In this document: piece after piece, positions 24,001-35,639 of the stretch
Layout of the letters: the number at the start of each line of letters is the position of its first letter
Position numbering within the stretch: the first letter of the stretch is position 1
Source: Vitis vinifera
Lineage: Eukaryota > Streptophyta > Magnoliopsida > Vitales > Vitaceae
Assembly (NCBI RefSeq): GCF_030704535.1
Contig: NC_081821.1
Location: 1,689,001-1,753,000 of the forward strand
Direction of reading: 5' to 3'
Length of the DNA stretch: 64,000 nucleotides
Program-made: the position numbers and the translations under genes
Notes under the pieces: model-generated
Databases searched by the model: none
What the model saw: only the letters and a program-made list of their open reading frames with translations
Told to the model about the DNA's origin: nothing

Positions 24001-27000
24001 AACATGCAAGAAACTTCTTCAATGGATTACAACTAGGTGTTTCTTCACTATAGAAAATCCTTACCATGACTTCAGGCCATCCCCTTTTTCCTACAAAAGG
24101 AAAACACCATTTACAACTTGGGACTGGAAATTTTTGCTAGAATCAACAAAGTAAGGAGACCTACCCCATGTTTGTCATTCTCTTCTGAGATAATGGAGAG
24201 CCCATAGTCACTCAACTTTGCCATCCCATGCTCATTCAGCAAGATATTATTCGTCTTCAGTCGATTGTTGAAGAAACCAGGAATAACTCCAGTGTGCAGA
24301 AAGTGCAAAGCCTTGGCAACTCCAATTAGAACAGACAATCTCTCTGACCATTTCAGAGCCTTTTCTGGACCATTCTCTGCATATATAATTTAGCTAGATG
24401 ATAATCAGAAAGAACCCAAGAAGTAAATATATACTACTTAGAGCTCGTTTGACAGTGATTCTAGTGATTCTAGGAAATGTTTCTGAGTCTTTCTAACACT
24501 TGAAAACGACTCTTTTGATAAAAAATTTCAAGTCCTAAAAAGGTTAGAGGCACTTCTAGAATCACTACCAAACAGATTTTTAATCAAATTGAGTGTGATT
24601 CCTATTTATTTTGAAGGTTCAGTTCCAATAATACAAGCCCATATCAGTTTTCCATTTGGGACAAGGGTACAAAATCAGATGGAGTTTCCTCATACTATGG
24701 ACCTGTTTTCTCCAACATATGTATTCCACATTTCATATTTTCCGGGTTAGAGACCATCCATTTATGTGTATTGTGTATGCAATCCTCTGATCTTTCATGG
24801 AAAGAAGGCCTGTAATCCCCAAGCTTGAACTTTGAACAAGTCTCATGGAAACAACCATTGTAATGCTCATTGATTTATTTTTGCTTAAACATATGAAGCC
24901 TGTAGCTTATGTAGCAAACCTTTTTAATCCTTGTACAATTCTCAAAACTAGAATTTAGAGAAAGTGACTGCATTTCAGAGGGAAGACTAGCCCTGTTTGG
25001 AAACCATTTTTCAAAAACTTTCGACAGAAAACAGGTTTTTGATGATTTATTTTGAAAACAGGTTGTTTTCCATAACAAATTTTAAGTCTTGTGAGTTGTT
25101 TTTTGTAGATGTTCTGAGCAACAATTGAAAATATAGAAAATACTTCAGAAACTTCTGCATTGTACATAAGTAGGTATTACCATCATTGAGAAGAAGCTAA
25201 GAAAACTGTTTTTCACATTTGAATTTGAAACATAACTTTGTTTACAAAAACAATCAAGAACTGTTTTTGAAAACATTTCTAAACGGGCCCTAGGTCTCCC
25301 CAAGTACAGTGACATGGCCTAATTTGGTTGATAATTGAAAGAAACAACATGAAAAGGTGAACTGTCTATAGGACAGTACCGAGATTATAGACAGTCAATA
25401 GTATTTTATATAAACCAGATGGGATCAGCAAAATAGATGCCATTACTTTTGAATGATGTAGACATACCAGAGAGATGGCTGCGAAAGTTCCCATTAGGCA
25501 GATACTCGTAAATGAGAAAAACTTTGTATACACTGGAATCATCTCGACCACCAGTATCAATACCATGCCCCAAAAGGCAAACCAAATGTGTGTGGCGAAG
25601 CCTTGCAATCAAATCCAACCTCAGCTTAAGATTTCGGATTGTATACTTCTTTGACAAAGGCAGACACCTTATAGCTACTTGGGTTCCATTCTCCAATCGT
25701 CCCTTGTAAAGCTGCAAAATGAAGTAGAGATTGAAAAATGGCTGTGAAGTGGAAATAAATGCTGAAGTAGATGAGTCAATCTTCCATCACCTTCATCATC
25801 CATAAGAAGAAAAAAAAAAGGAAGCACTAAGAAGGCAGCTAAAGGGGTTCAATTTCTGTAACTTTGCTTACAAGGCGGCAGGCATACATGACATTCTTGA
25901 TATATATAAATGGGATTAGTTGTTTGGTTGTTCCTTTCAGAGCACCTAAATAAAATGTATAGAAACCAGCAGATATGTGGCCAAAAAAAATGCAATCGTT
26001 CGTGGATTCCCACAGAACATGAACGTTGCATTTGTCCTATGTAAATTCTTATAAAGTATTGTTGCTAATAGCATATCAGGCATGCATTGAGGTTAGTAAC
26101 TTTTTAACTTTCCGAATAAAGGCTAACTGATCGTATGTTATGTCAAGCAACATGGAGTATAAAAAACATCAATGTTTTGAAACCAAAAGAGAATGCATGA
26201 CTCTGCTGACTTCCCAAATTTTCAGTAATCAACAATGCAGTACAACCGAGAAAAGGAAAAAATCACTAGTAAACCTATAGTGTGAAATTGTTAGACCTTG
26301 GTGTAATTTTTGGATGTTACCTTCCCATTTGAACCATCACCCATAAAGGTAGACCGATCAAAGTTGTTTGTAGCTTCCCTTAACTCTTCCAAAGAAAACA
26401 CCCGGCACACTGGAACACCTTCTGTTCCCAATTTGGCTACTTGAGGGATAAACCCTGAAAAACAGAGAAGAGTATTATTGCCATTATATATGGTAAATGT
26501 TTATATTGGCATGGAAAAACTTGTAGAATTTTCTCATGAAATGGATGACCTACTTGCATTTGTTAGAAGCTCAGAGGATAACCCAGTTGTCGAGTTCTCT
26601 TGCACGGTCTTATGCAATAAATGCTGCTCTGATATACTCCGTGAACAACATCTTTTACACACAAAGAAACAGCCAAAAACCAGAAGCAGAGTAGCAACAA
26701 AGACCCCCCCAATGACAGCCACTAATATTCCCATATCTTTGCTTCTCGATTCTTTCTTCTTTACTGGGACTGCCATGCAGTAAGAGTCAGGATGCTGGTG
26801 CTGGAAACCGATGGACAGACAATTCCCATCAGAATTAACAACTCTCTTATCTAATGCAGTGCTCAAACATGAAGGCAATCCACCTGTTAACTTATTATTT
26901 GATATGTCGACAAAGCTAAGCTCACTGCTGCAGTGTATATGGTTGGAAAGCGATCCACTCAAAGTGTTTGATGCCAAATTCAAGTAACTGATGTTGGGCA

Positions 27001-27907
27001 AAGAGAAAAGTGCTTCTGGGGGTGTTCCTGTGAGAAAATTGAATGACAAATCAAGGTGTTGAAGTTGAACTAGTCGGCTATATTGCTGAGGAATCTCACC
27101 CATGAAAGAGTTGTTGCTGAGGAAAGCCATGGCCACCCCTTTGGGCAGAGCAGGTAGTTTGGAATCCAATTTATTTTTACTCATATCCAGCAAATGAAGA
27201 CTAGTTAACCTGCTTAGATCAGGCAATTTTCCGGATATCTCATTGCCTGAGAAGTCAAGATCACTGAGAGTGGCGATCCTCTGAATTGAAGCTGGGAATG
27301 GACCATTCAAACGATTGTTCCCCAGGCTCAGAACTGTTAGATTCGATAGTGAATCCAAGCAATCAGGCACTGTACCATTGAAGTAATTGCCATCAAGTGA
27401 AAGAGCTTGGAGCTTCACCATTGTACAGATCTTAGGAGGAACTGAACCAAAGAGAAAATTGGAACTCAAATCCAAGTATTCAAGTGAAGATAACCGATGA
27501 ATTTTGTCTGGCAGTGGACCCCAAATGCCCAAAGACACCAGGCTAAGAACTCTCAAGCTGGTTAGCCTGGCCAGAGTTGTCACAAAAGAATCCATAGAGA
27601 AGGCCCCAGATAGAGTTACAGTTGGAATGGCAAACCCATCAAAATTACTATCCTTAACAGTCTTATCACCCATAATCTTGATCCCTGTGACAAAGCTGTC
27701 TTGGCAGGTGATGTTTACTTGTGTGGAAGATGATAAATAACAGAAATCTAAGGTATGGTCCTTCCAAATCTCTAACTGAACTGGATACTCAAGCTGCTTT
27801 CTTAGCTGAAGAAGCACTTGGGTTTGAGAGGATTGCAGTTGATGGGTACCCAAGATGAAGAAATTCCATGAAAGAAATATCAGCAAAAGCAAACTCAAAT
27901 AGCCCAT
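21085..27907 (-). CDS. LRR receptor-like pseudokinase (At3g03770 type)
   Basis: A plasma-membrane leucine-rich repeat receptor-like protein of the 'probable inactive' At3g03770 group. Exons: 27907-26554, 26454-26321, 25711-25468, 24376-24165, 24090-24065, 23396-23285, 21315-21085; 2313 nt, 770 residues. Order of parts: hydrophobic signal peptide (about 1-22), N-terminal cap with cysteines, about ten LRRs of the LxxLxLxxNxLxGxxP type, transmembrane segment GILVAVIGGVFVATLLLVFG, basic CKRCCSR stop-transfer, kinase-like domain from about 480. Key residues are missing: the beta-3 lysine is Arg511 (VAIR); the HRDxKxxN loop reads FFNNRLKTNN, lacking the catalytic Asp; DFG is DYG. It therefore probably scaffolds or signals without phosphotransfer. 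Exon 5 is only 26 nt (EKGDGLKS plus two bases of a Trp codon) and is required for phase. Introns 4-6 are loaded with MITEs. Confidence 0.92.
21464..21781. mobile_element. Tourist-like MITE in pseudokinase intron 6
   Basis: A 318-bp element bounded by TAA at 21461-21463 and 21782-21784. The left end GGGTTTGTTTGAAAAATG and the reverse complement of the right end GGGTATGTTTGGAAGTTG form an imperfect inverted repeat. There is no coding capacity. Confidence 0.7.
22662..22962. mobile_element. MITE of the GGCTATGTTTGGTT family in pseudokinase intron 6
   Basis: Left end GGTTATGTTTGGCACC; right end AACCAAACATAGCC. TTA precedes and TAA follows, so the exact duplication is ambiguous. The internal AT-rich sequence with TATATAAAAATAATTTATT matches the copy at 41801. 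Confidence 0.65.
23452..23671. mobile_element. MITE of the GGCTATGTTTGGTT family in pseudokinase intron 5
   Basis: Left end GGCCATGTTTGGTCCAGAAAG; right end CTTTTCAGAAACCAAATATAGTC, its inverted partner. It starts close to exon 6 (23396-23285). A second, looser repeat with ends near TTTGTCTCATGGAAAG and CTTATTTTCCAAGAGCCAAAC follows directly at about 23675-24003. Confidence 0.55.
24441..24577. mobile_element. short palindromic MITE in pseudokinase intron 4
   Basis: Left end GAGCTCGTTTGACAGTGATTC; right end GAATCACTACCAAACAGAT, forming an inverted repeat. The central AACACTTGAAAA ... TTTCAAGTCC palindrome is shared with the copies at 8265 and 44310. Confidence 0.6.
24990..25289. mobile_element. 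Tourist-like MITE in pseudokinase intron 4
   Basis: A 300-bp element with CTA on both sides (24987-24989 and 25290-25292). Its inverted ends are GCCCTGTTTGGAAACCAT and, reverse-complemented, GGCCCGTTTAGAAATG. It has no coding capacity. Confidence 0.6.
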
Positions 27908-30900
27908 GGTAAAGACCCTTTCTTATGGATTCTTGATGAAGAAATACAGTATCTGAAAATGTGGCAATAAGAGAACCCAATAAAACCTATCACAGATTAA
28001 AAAACAAGGAAAACAACCCTTTTTCACTGAAACAGAGAGCAACCCACAAAAAGTTGGGGCAAATCAATATTGTTATGTGGGTTTCTGTGATTATGGAGAA
28101 GCCATAAACCCCAGTAAGGCGATACAGCAAGGCACTGAAGATCCTACCTTGGAAGCCCAGAGGTGAAGCTCTTCAGTAATGGGCTCAAAAAAGGGAGAAA
28201 ATGCAGAGATTTAGCCCCTATAATTCATCAAAAGAACCATGTTTCACTTTTCAGCAACCCCATGAAGCGACATGGAACAAACATCTCCTTTTGTGATCTG
28301 TGAAACAGTCATTTTACTTCAATATCCCAGAAACAGGAAAAACAAAAAACAACAAAAACAAAACTAGGAATCAAGAACAGTTATAAAGTTCCTTGCCTCC
28401 TGCTGAAAATCTGAGGATTTAAGAAGTGAGATTACTCAGAGTTACAGCATTTACTGCTCCCACATGGTGCTTTTCCCTTGAAGATTGAGAGGTTTCTGCC
28501 ATTAATAGAAGTGGGTCTTCGCTTGTAAATTGGTTGGAAGTTGACACTCTCTCTCAAAGTGAGCTGGAGAAGGTGAACGGTAAACAGTGAGAATAGCAGT
28601 AAGCCAAGGAAAAACAAAATTTTATCTGTTATTTTTTGTTGCAACTTGAGAAAAATTAGAAAAATGGCTGAGGAGGATATTGGATTGGAAGACAAGACAG
28701 CCCATGTCATTGTCTTGAATGACTACCATGTCTTTTTTTCACTTTTAAAGCCAAGAATTTCTACTTCTCCGTCAAAAACCAGTGAAAATCCTCTTGTTTT
28801 GAAGCATGAAAATATTGGCCCATGGATGGTTTTGATTTGGAACTTTTAAGTTTTTCCTATTAATTCTGTACTTTTCTATCATTCAACTCTATAATGGACA
28901 AACCCAACTCTACTCCCATATTGAACCATATGCAAAACTCTATATCATGATTTTACAGTCTTGTAAAAAATTAGGGGCCTGTATTTTACTATTTTCACTG
29001 CAGTTCTCTTTCTTTCTAGAACAAAATTGCAATTTCTTTTTATAATTCCAAAATTACCCATATAAATTATTCACATCTTTATATATGAACCCAGAAATTT
29101 TCAAATAAAAAATAAAAAAATTGACAATTTGCATGAAAAATCATGTTTGGCTGATATGCAAGAGAGGGTAAAATGGGATTAAGAAATCATTTTCTTGGTA
29201 CTTGTGATAGCTACCAACCATAACTAGACAGGCTGTATTTTAAATCAGCAACTAGCCCTTTTGCCCATACGCCTCCTTCACCAATTCAACCAACTGCAAT
29301 ATTTTTAATAACTAGTTGGATTATTTATTTGGATTTGGGAGTATCCATAGATTCTGTCCTGCCATGGCTGTAGACCATGAATGGGTTACAGCCAAAGCAG
29401 AAGATAAATGATTTGTCGATGTCAAACTACACTGTGATATATGATGTGGCACACCATCTTTTTCTTTGATAAAAAGTTACAAATTGTTGTGTGGGGTATA
29501 TGTCCTTTGTTTGGCTCAAAAGAAAGTTCCTTTTTTTGATGGCTTGAGAAAGGCTCTTCGATACACGGCACATGCAGCTTTACCTCTAAAGAAGCTCTAT
29601 CTTGATGAACAAAGGGAATCTTTCAGGCGTCATGATCTTTCTTGTAGAGAAAGGGTTTGTTGGAACATTAAAATAGAAATTTTCATTGTTCATCCATCAC
29701 TCTCTTTGAATTAAATTTTAAAACGAGAGTTTTGAAAATAAATTTTGATCCAAATTTTTGTTCTTCTATGAAATCGTGTTCCACTTATATTTTTATACTA
29801 TTCTTGTTTCTATCAATGGCATGCCAAACAGACCCAAGATACCATTATTTATCCAAAAAAAATATATATTATGTCATTTGTATTCTATATCAATTAAGAT
29901 AGGGAGTGGATTCTTTTTAATTATATAGATACGTTTTAAAATTATGAAACTCGTTGTTTTTAAAACAGACTTACATAAAAAACACAAGTCGTTTTTAAAT
30001 CGTATCAAAATTGATTCTTAATTTTCTAAAAAAACTCGATATATCATTAATATTTCATATTAATAATATATATATATATATATATGATAGATTTATCTTT
30101 TTAATGCCCTCGATTTTTTAGGAATTAGTCACTTCAACGCACTTTGATAGTTATATAGGTATCTAAAATATAAGGTAGATGAATATTTATTGTCCCAACT
30201 ATTCGTCTTTATTCCTTATGCCAATAAGAAAATGGGTAATTTATAACAAAGTTTTTATATTGTTGATTGATAGATGTGGTGTTTCTTTCCCCATGTCGTT
30301 TATTGGTGCTAATAGAGTAGAATTGACCATGAATATAGAACCTATAAGTATAATCTTAAACACGTTTTAAAACTATGAAACTCATCATGCTTAGAACAAA
30401 TTCACATAAAAAAAATTAAATTGTTACAAAATAACATCAAAATCAATTCTTAATTTAAAAAAAATAAATAAAAAATCCTTAACACAGAAAAATTAAAGGA
30501 GAACCTCTTGATATCTACTTTGAAGTCTTCAATGATATTAAAGAAATCATTCACTTGGATATGAAATAAATAATGAAATCAAAGAACTATGATTGGGATA
30601 TTTGACTATGATTTGAATTTGATGATATTCTCTGCATTTTCAAAGATGGGTGAATTATTGAGAGCTCAGAGGAAGGAGGTGGGGAGTCCCCACCCATTCG
30701 AAAGAAGAAATTTTGGTGGGTCAGGCCATGAGACCCGGTGAAGTAAGCAATGAGTGGACAAAGGCTTATCCCCCCATATGTATATATTATTAATGTCCCC
30801 ACCTCCATTATGATTTGACCCTAATCTAAGGACATGCTGACCTATGAATCAGAGTTAGGTTCCTAAGGGAGAGGGCATTTAAGGAGAAATGAATGAAGGG

Positions 30901-32764
30901 GAAGAAGATCTTTATTGTTTTTTCTCACTACGAAGGAGACTAGACATGCGAGTCGTTGTATCACATCTCGGTGCCCTTTTCTCCGGTAAAACAATGGCAC
31001 CACCCATTTCAGGGTGGGTCTCTTGGCTTTTGATCTGTCTCTCTCAGATATTCACTTAATTGAGATACCCTTTGGATAAAAAATTTAGGTGAAAGGGGGA
31101 GGGTCTTCCCCACCTTTGCTCCTTTGATATTTTGCCCCTAATATTCAAAGCTTCATGATTTATGTTAAAAAGGAAAAATCACTTAATACAAGGTAAGGTC
31201 ATGTTTGGTGATTGTTTTCATAATCACTGTTATGTTATATAAAAGAAAAAAAATGGCCAAGTAGATTTATATTTTTAGAAACATAAAATAAAATATTTTT
31301 AGTTATTTTTTATTTTTTTTCACTTGTTTTTTTTTTGATTATTTTAAAAAATAATTATTATAATAATTTAAAATAGAATATTATTTATAAAAATTATTTT
31401 TAATACATATTAAATAAGTTAAAAATATTTAAAATTTTCAAATAATTTTTTCTTCAATAAAACATCATAAAACAATTTTTAAAAATTATTTTTTAAGATT
31501 GATTTTAAAAACACCTCCCAAACAAAACCCCATCTTTAACATAGTTTTGTTTTTAAAATAGACTAAAAATTACACCCAAACTTGTCCTAAACAACATGTG
31601 CCTACATTTTTATTTAAACAATCTTTATTATTATTAATAAAATAAAAAAAAACATAAGAAGACATTTTTGAAAACTTTTTTGCATCTATATATTTCTTAA
31701 AATAAAAACCTATTTGAAAAGTTGTATTGTTCCTAATATCTTTTTTAAATGTAGTCAAATATTTCTTAAAAATTATTTTTGTCTGTATTGTTTTATTTTT
31801 AAATTTTTCACATTTTTACAAATATTTTTTAGAATAATCTTACAAAACAAACGAAAAAAACTATAAACAATTAAAACCATGTTCTCCAAAGCATTATGTT
31901 TTTAAAAAATTATCCCCCATCAAAAGATTATAAAAAATGTTTCGAGTATAAAAAATAATTCCCAAAAATACAATATATAATTACTCTATTTCGGGTTTTA
32001 ATTCATTTCCAATTTTCCATAACTATTCTTACCTCGTATTTTTAGTTTTAGTAACGGTTCAAAAAAGATACCATAACACTACTTAACGAAATTAAGGGTG
32101 AATGATTGGATTTGAATATGAACTTTGCATGATGGCAACATAAGCTTTATTCGTTGATTCATTTATTTCTTATATCAATTCAGTGACAGTGGTTGTTGTG
32201 ATGGATTTTCACATACCTATCAGCCTCACTGTATAAGCGTACGATATTGCACCGACAAATTTATACGTATAGTGGCAATGATAAGATGTTGATTATTTTA
32301 TAATAGTCATGCAGCTTTGAAATATCGTGTAGGATATTATATAGTGGATAATTGGGCTTATAGACTCCATTTGAATTAAGAAAATATTATTATATTAGAA
32401 GAAAAAAAATAGACCAAAACATAAGCTTATGCTACCACATAGCGTTAGGATATATTTTGAAAAATAATTTTTAACAACAGTTTATATGATGTTTAGTATA
32501 ATAAACATATGTTTTTGAAATATTTTTAACTTGTTTTTAATGTTTTAAAATAATTTTTATATTTATTCTTTATTTTTAATTATTCTATATATTTATATAA
32601 TTATTTCTCAAAACAAACCCTCAAAAAATAATTAAAAACAACTAAAAATATTTTCTAAAAACGTCATATTTCTTGTTTTTAATAATATAAAATATAAAAT
32701 AATTTTTTGATTGTCAAATGTTTTTTTTTTTTTTTGCAAAGCAAAAAAAATTGTTGTTAAAAAC
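27908..32764. other. gene-poor region upstream of the pseudokinase gene
   Basis: The first 800 bases are probably the 5' untranslated region and promoter of the minus-strand pseudokinase gene. After about 28850 the sequence is AT-rich without a convincing gene. Within it I see a pair of about 90-bp direct repeats (29935-30025 and 30363-30455), a moderately GC-richer island at 30600-31190 with several short hairpins, and degenerate MITE-like ends near 31196-31531 and 32447-32720. Confidence 0.5.
29935..30455. repeat. pair of ~90-bp direct repeats
   Basis: Copies at about 29935-30025 and 30363-30455 share CGTTTTAAAAYTATGAAACTC, CACATAAAAA and ATCAAAATYRATTCTTAATTT in the same order. They are clearly diverged. 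The 340 bp between them encode nothing recognisable. This might be a decayed small terminal-repeat element, or simply a duplication. Confidence 0.5.
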
Positions 32765-33190
32765 TATTGGAAAGTCTCAAGTTATATTTTGAGTCAATTT
32801 GGAAAGTTCTTGATTGTTTCCTAATAGAAAATATTTTTTAAAGTGAGTTTCCTATTATTATAGGAAATATCATATTATGAGATTTTTTTTAGGAAAATGT
32901 ATTTTTGACAATTATTAACTTTGTTTCCCATGTAGAAACTTCCTTTGTAATTAGGGGAAAAAAAATATAGGAAGAGATTTTGACCAAAATAATAAGTCTC
33001 ATTTTGGGTATAAATTGGGGCTTTGGGATTGAAAGCTTGATGAGTTGTAATCTCCTTTAACAATAGTGAAAGTTATTTTTCTTCGCCCGTTGATGTAGGC
33101 TTAAGGCCGAACAATGTAAATCGTTGTGTTTTATTTTTTATTTTTTTGTTTTTTTTTCCCCTATTATTATTCTTTGTGGTGATTTGCATA
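32765..33190 (+). repeat. left LTR of the copia element
   Basis: It matches 37247-37676 almost throughout, including TTGAGTCAATTTGGAAAGTT, ATTATTATAGGAAATATC and GATGAGTTGTAATCTCC. The end is set by the primer site that follows. Confidence 0.88.
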
Positions 33191-33196
33191 ACAAAT

Positions 33197-33207
33197 TGGT
33201 ATCAAAG
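33197..33207 (+). other. copia primer-binding site
   Basis: TGGTATCAAAG directly inside the left LTR resembles the complement of the initiator tRNA-Met 3' end (TGGTATCAGAGC) used by plant copia elements. Confidence 0.8.
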
Positions 33208-33229
33208 ATAAAGTTGTTAAACCTAAAAT

Positions 33230-33940
33230 TGCGACAAAGGTTGATGAAAGAAACAATTTCAATTTGTGGCGTGTCAAGATGCATGCCTTATTGGTGCAAT
33301 AGGGGTTGTCCAAAGCATTGAAGGGTAAAAAGGCTTTACCAACAACGATGTCTGATAAAGAGAATGATGAACTTATGGAGAAAGCACATAGTACTATTCT
33401 GTTGTGCTTGGGTAATGAGGTGCTTCGTGAGGTTGCAGAAAAATATACGGCTACCAAATTATGGTTGAGGTTAGAAAGTCTTTACATGACGAAGTCTCTT
33501 ACAAATAACTTGTATTTAAAGAAGCGATTGTATACTCTCAAGATGAAAGAATGTGCGTCCATTAAAGACCACCTTGATGAGTTTAATAAAACTATCATGG
33601 ATTTGAGGAATATTGATGTTAGAATTGATGTTGAAGACCAAGTCATAATTTTGATGTGTTCCCTACCAAATTCTTATAAGCACTTTGTAGATACCATGAT
33701 GCATGGTAGAGATACTCTCTCCATAGAAAATGTTAGAGCAACCTTGAACTAAAGGGAGTTGAAGAAGAGGGCATCTGAAAGTAGAAAAGATGACTCAGGT
33801 GAAGGTTTGGTGGCTAAAGGGGGAACATGAAAGAAAAATAATGGTGGAAGAGGTCGAACTAGATCAAAGTCCAAGGGAAACAACAAATGTTTCAAGTGCA
33901 AGAAATAAGGGCATTATGTGAAAAATTGTCCAGATCGTAG
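33230..33940 (+). pseudogene. copia gag remnant with zinc knuckle
   Basis: Gag-like sequence typical of plant copia elements, with the UBN2-type block around [14 protein letters not shown] and LKEHL-like spacing. It is followed by a CCHC-type nucleocapsid motif near 33890-33935. Decayed fossil coding sequence. Confidence 0.8.
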
Positions 33941-34039
33941 AGGAAAAGAAAATGAGAAAACTTCTAATTTCGGTGATGCAACAATTATAGAAGAAAATTC
34001 AAATACTGCAAATGTTCTTTCAATTACTGTTACAAACTT

Positions 34040-35240
34040 AGGTGATGAGTGGATTCTTGATTTAGGGTGCTCCTATCATATGTCTCCCAATAGGAATTGG
34101 TTCAAAACCTACCAACCATAGATAGTGGAAAGGTTCTCATGGGAAACAATATAGCATGTAAGGTTGTTGGGATAGGCACAATTTGAATTAAGATATAATT
34201 GATGGCATTATAAAGACATTAACTGATGTAAAACATGTTCTAGAATTGAAAAAAAAAATTTGATTTCTTTATGGATACTTGACTTCAACGGATGCACATA
34301 TAAAACTAGAAATGGAGTTTTAAGGATTTCAAATAGTTCTCATGTTGCAATGAAATGAAAGAAAATTAATGGTATCTATATGTTGCAGGGTAGCACGGTT
34401 ATAGGTGCAGCTGTAGCTGCAGTTTCAACCGCATAATCAATTACAGAGACTACTAGATTGTGGCATATGCGACTTGGGAATATGAGTGAGAGAGGGTTGA
34501 CAATTTTGAGCAAACAAGTTTTGCTTGATGGACAGAAAACGGGATAACTAAATTTTTGTGAGCATTATGTGTTTGGGAAACAATGCAGGGTGAAATTTAG
34601 TACAAGTGTTCATAAAACCAAAGGTACTTTGGATTATATCCATTAGGATCTTTGGGGCCCTTCTCAAATTGTATCACATGGTGATGAAAGATATATGTTG
34701 ACCTTTATTGATGATTACTCTAGAAAGGATTGGGTATATATCGTGAAACATAAGAATAATGCCATTGAGAAGTTCAAGCAATAGAAAACCATGATCAAAA
34801 AGCAGACTAGAAAACATATCAAGTGCTTGAGAATTGACAATAGCATGCAATTTTGTAGGAAAAAATTCAATGAGTTTTGCAAGAATGAAGATATTGTAAG
34901 ACACCGCACAGTTAGGCATACTCCATAGCAAAATGGTGTTGTGGAACGAATGAATAAAACTCTTTTAGAGAAAGCACGATGCATGTTTTTGAATGCAGGG
35001 TTGTCAAAGGAATTTTGGGGTGAAGCTATAAATTCAGCTTGTTATATTGTGAATAGATCTCCTTCAATTCCTATTGATTGTAGGGTTCTTGAAGAGGTAT
35101 GGTCTAGTTCTCCTTCTAATTATGCTAATTTAAGATTTTTTTTGTTGTCCTACTTATGCTCACGTGGTAAGTTGGAACCAAAGGCAATGAAATGCATATT
35201 CTTAGGATTTGCTAATGGAGTGAAAAGGTACAGGCTATAG
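34040..35240 (+). pseudogene. copia protease and integrase remnant
   Basis: The protease start is marked by WILDLGCSYHMS near 34050. The integrase core lies at about 34430-35240, with a typical NGVVERMNKTLLEKARCM block near 34930. It is fossil and broken; parts are recognisable only as family resemblance. Confidence 0.8.
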
Positions 35241-35639
35241 TACCCAGATTCAAAATTCTCCAAATTTCTTATTAGTAGGAATGTGACTTTTAATGAATCT
35301 ACAATGTTAAGTCCTAGAAATGAGCAACTTCATACAGAAAATGACACTGATGTAAGAGAAAATATGGAGATTGTGACTAAAGCTTCAGAAACCATAGAAA
35401 AAGTAATTTCAATAAAGCCAAATGAGGAAAAAGTGCAACTTCTCGATGATAAAGAAAATGCACCACAAGAGCAACAATATTATTTGGCTAGAGGTAGAAC
35501 AAGGAGACAAATTAAACCACTACAAAGACATGTTTATGCAGATTTGGTTATTTATGCACTTAGCGTGGTAAAAAGCATTTAAAATGGTGAACCTTAAACT
35601 TGTCGTGAAACCATCACCGTTATAAAGTCTACACAGTGG

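Noticed and set aside
28646-28849. 67-codon plus-strand frame upstream of the pseudokinase gene
   Set aside because: Antisense to the probable leader of the pseudokinase gene and without family resemblance.
29466-29714. 82-codon frame with KKLYLDEQRESFRRHDLSC
   Set aside because: Looks somewhat protein-like but I recognise no family, there are no supporting splice partners and the region is otherwise empty.
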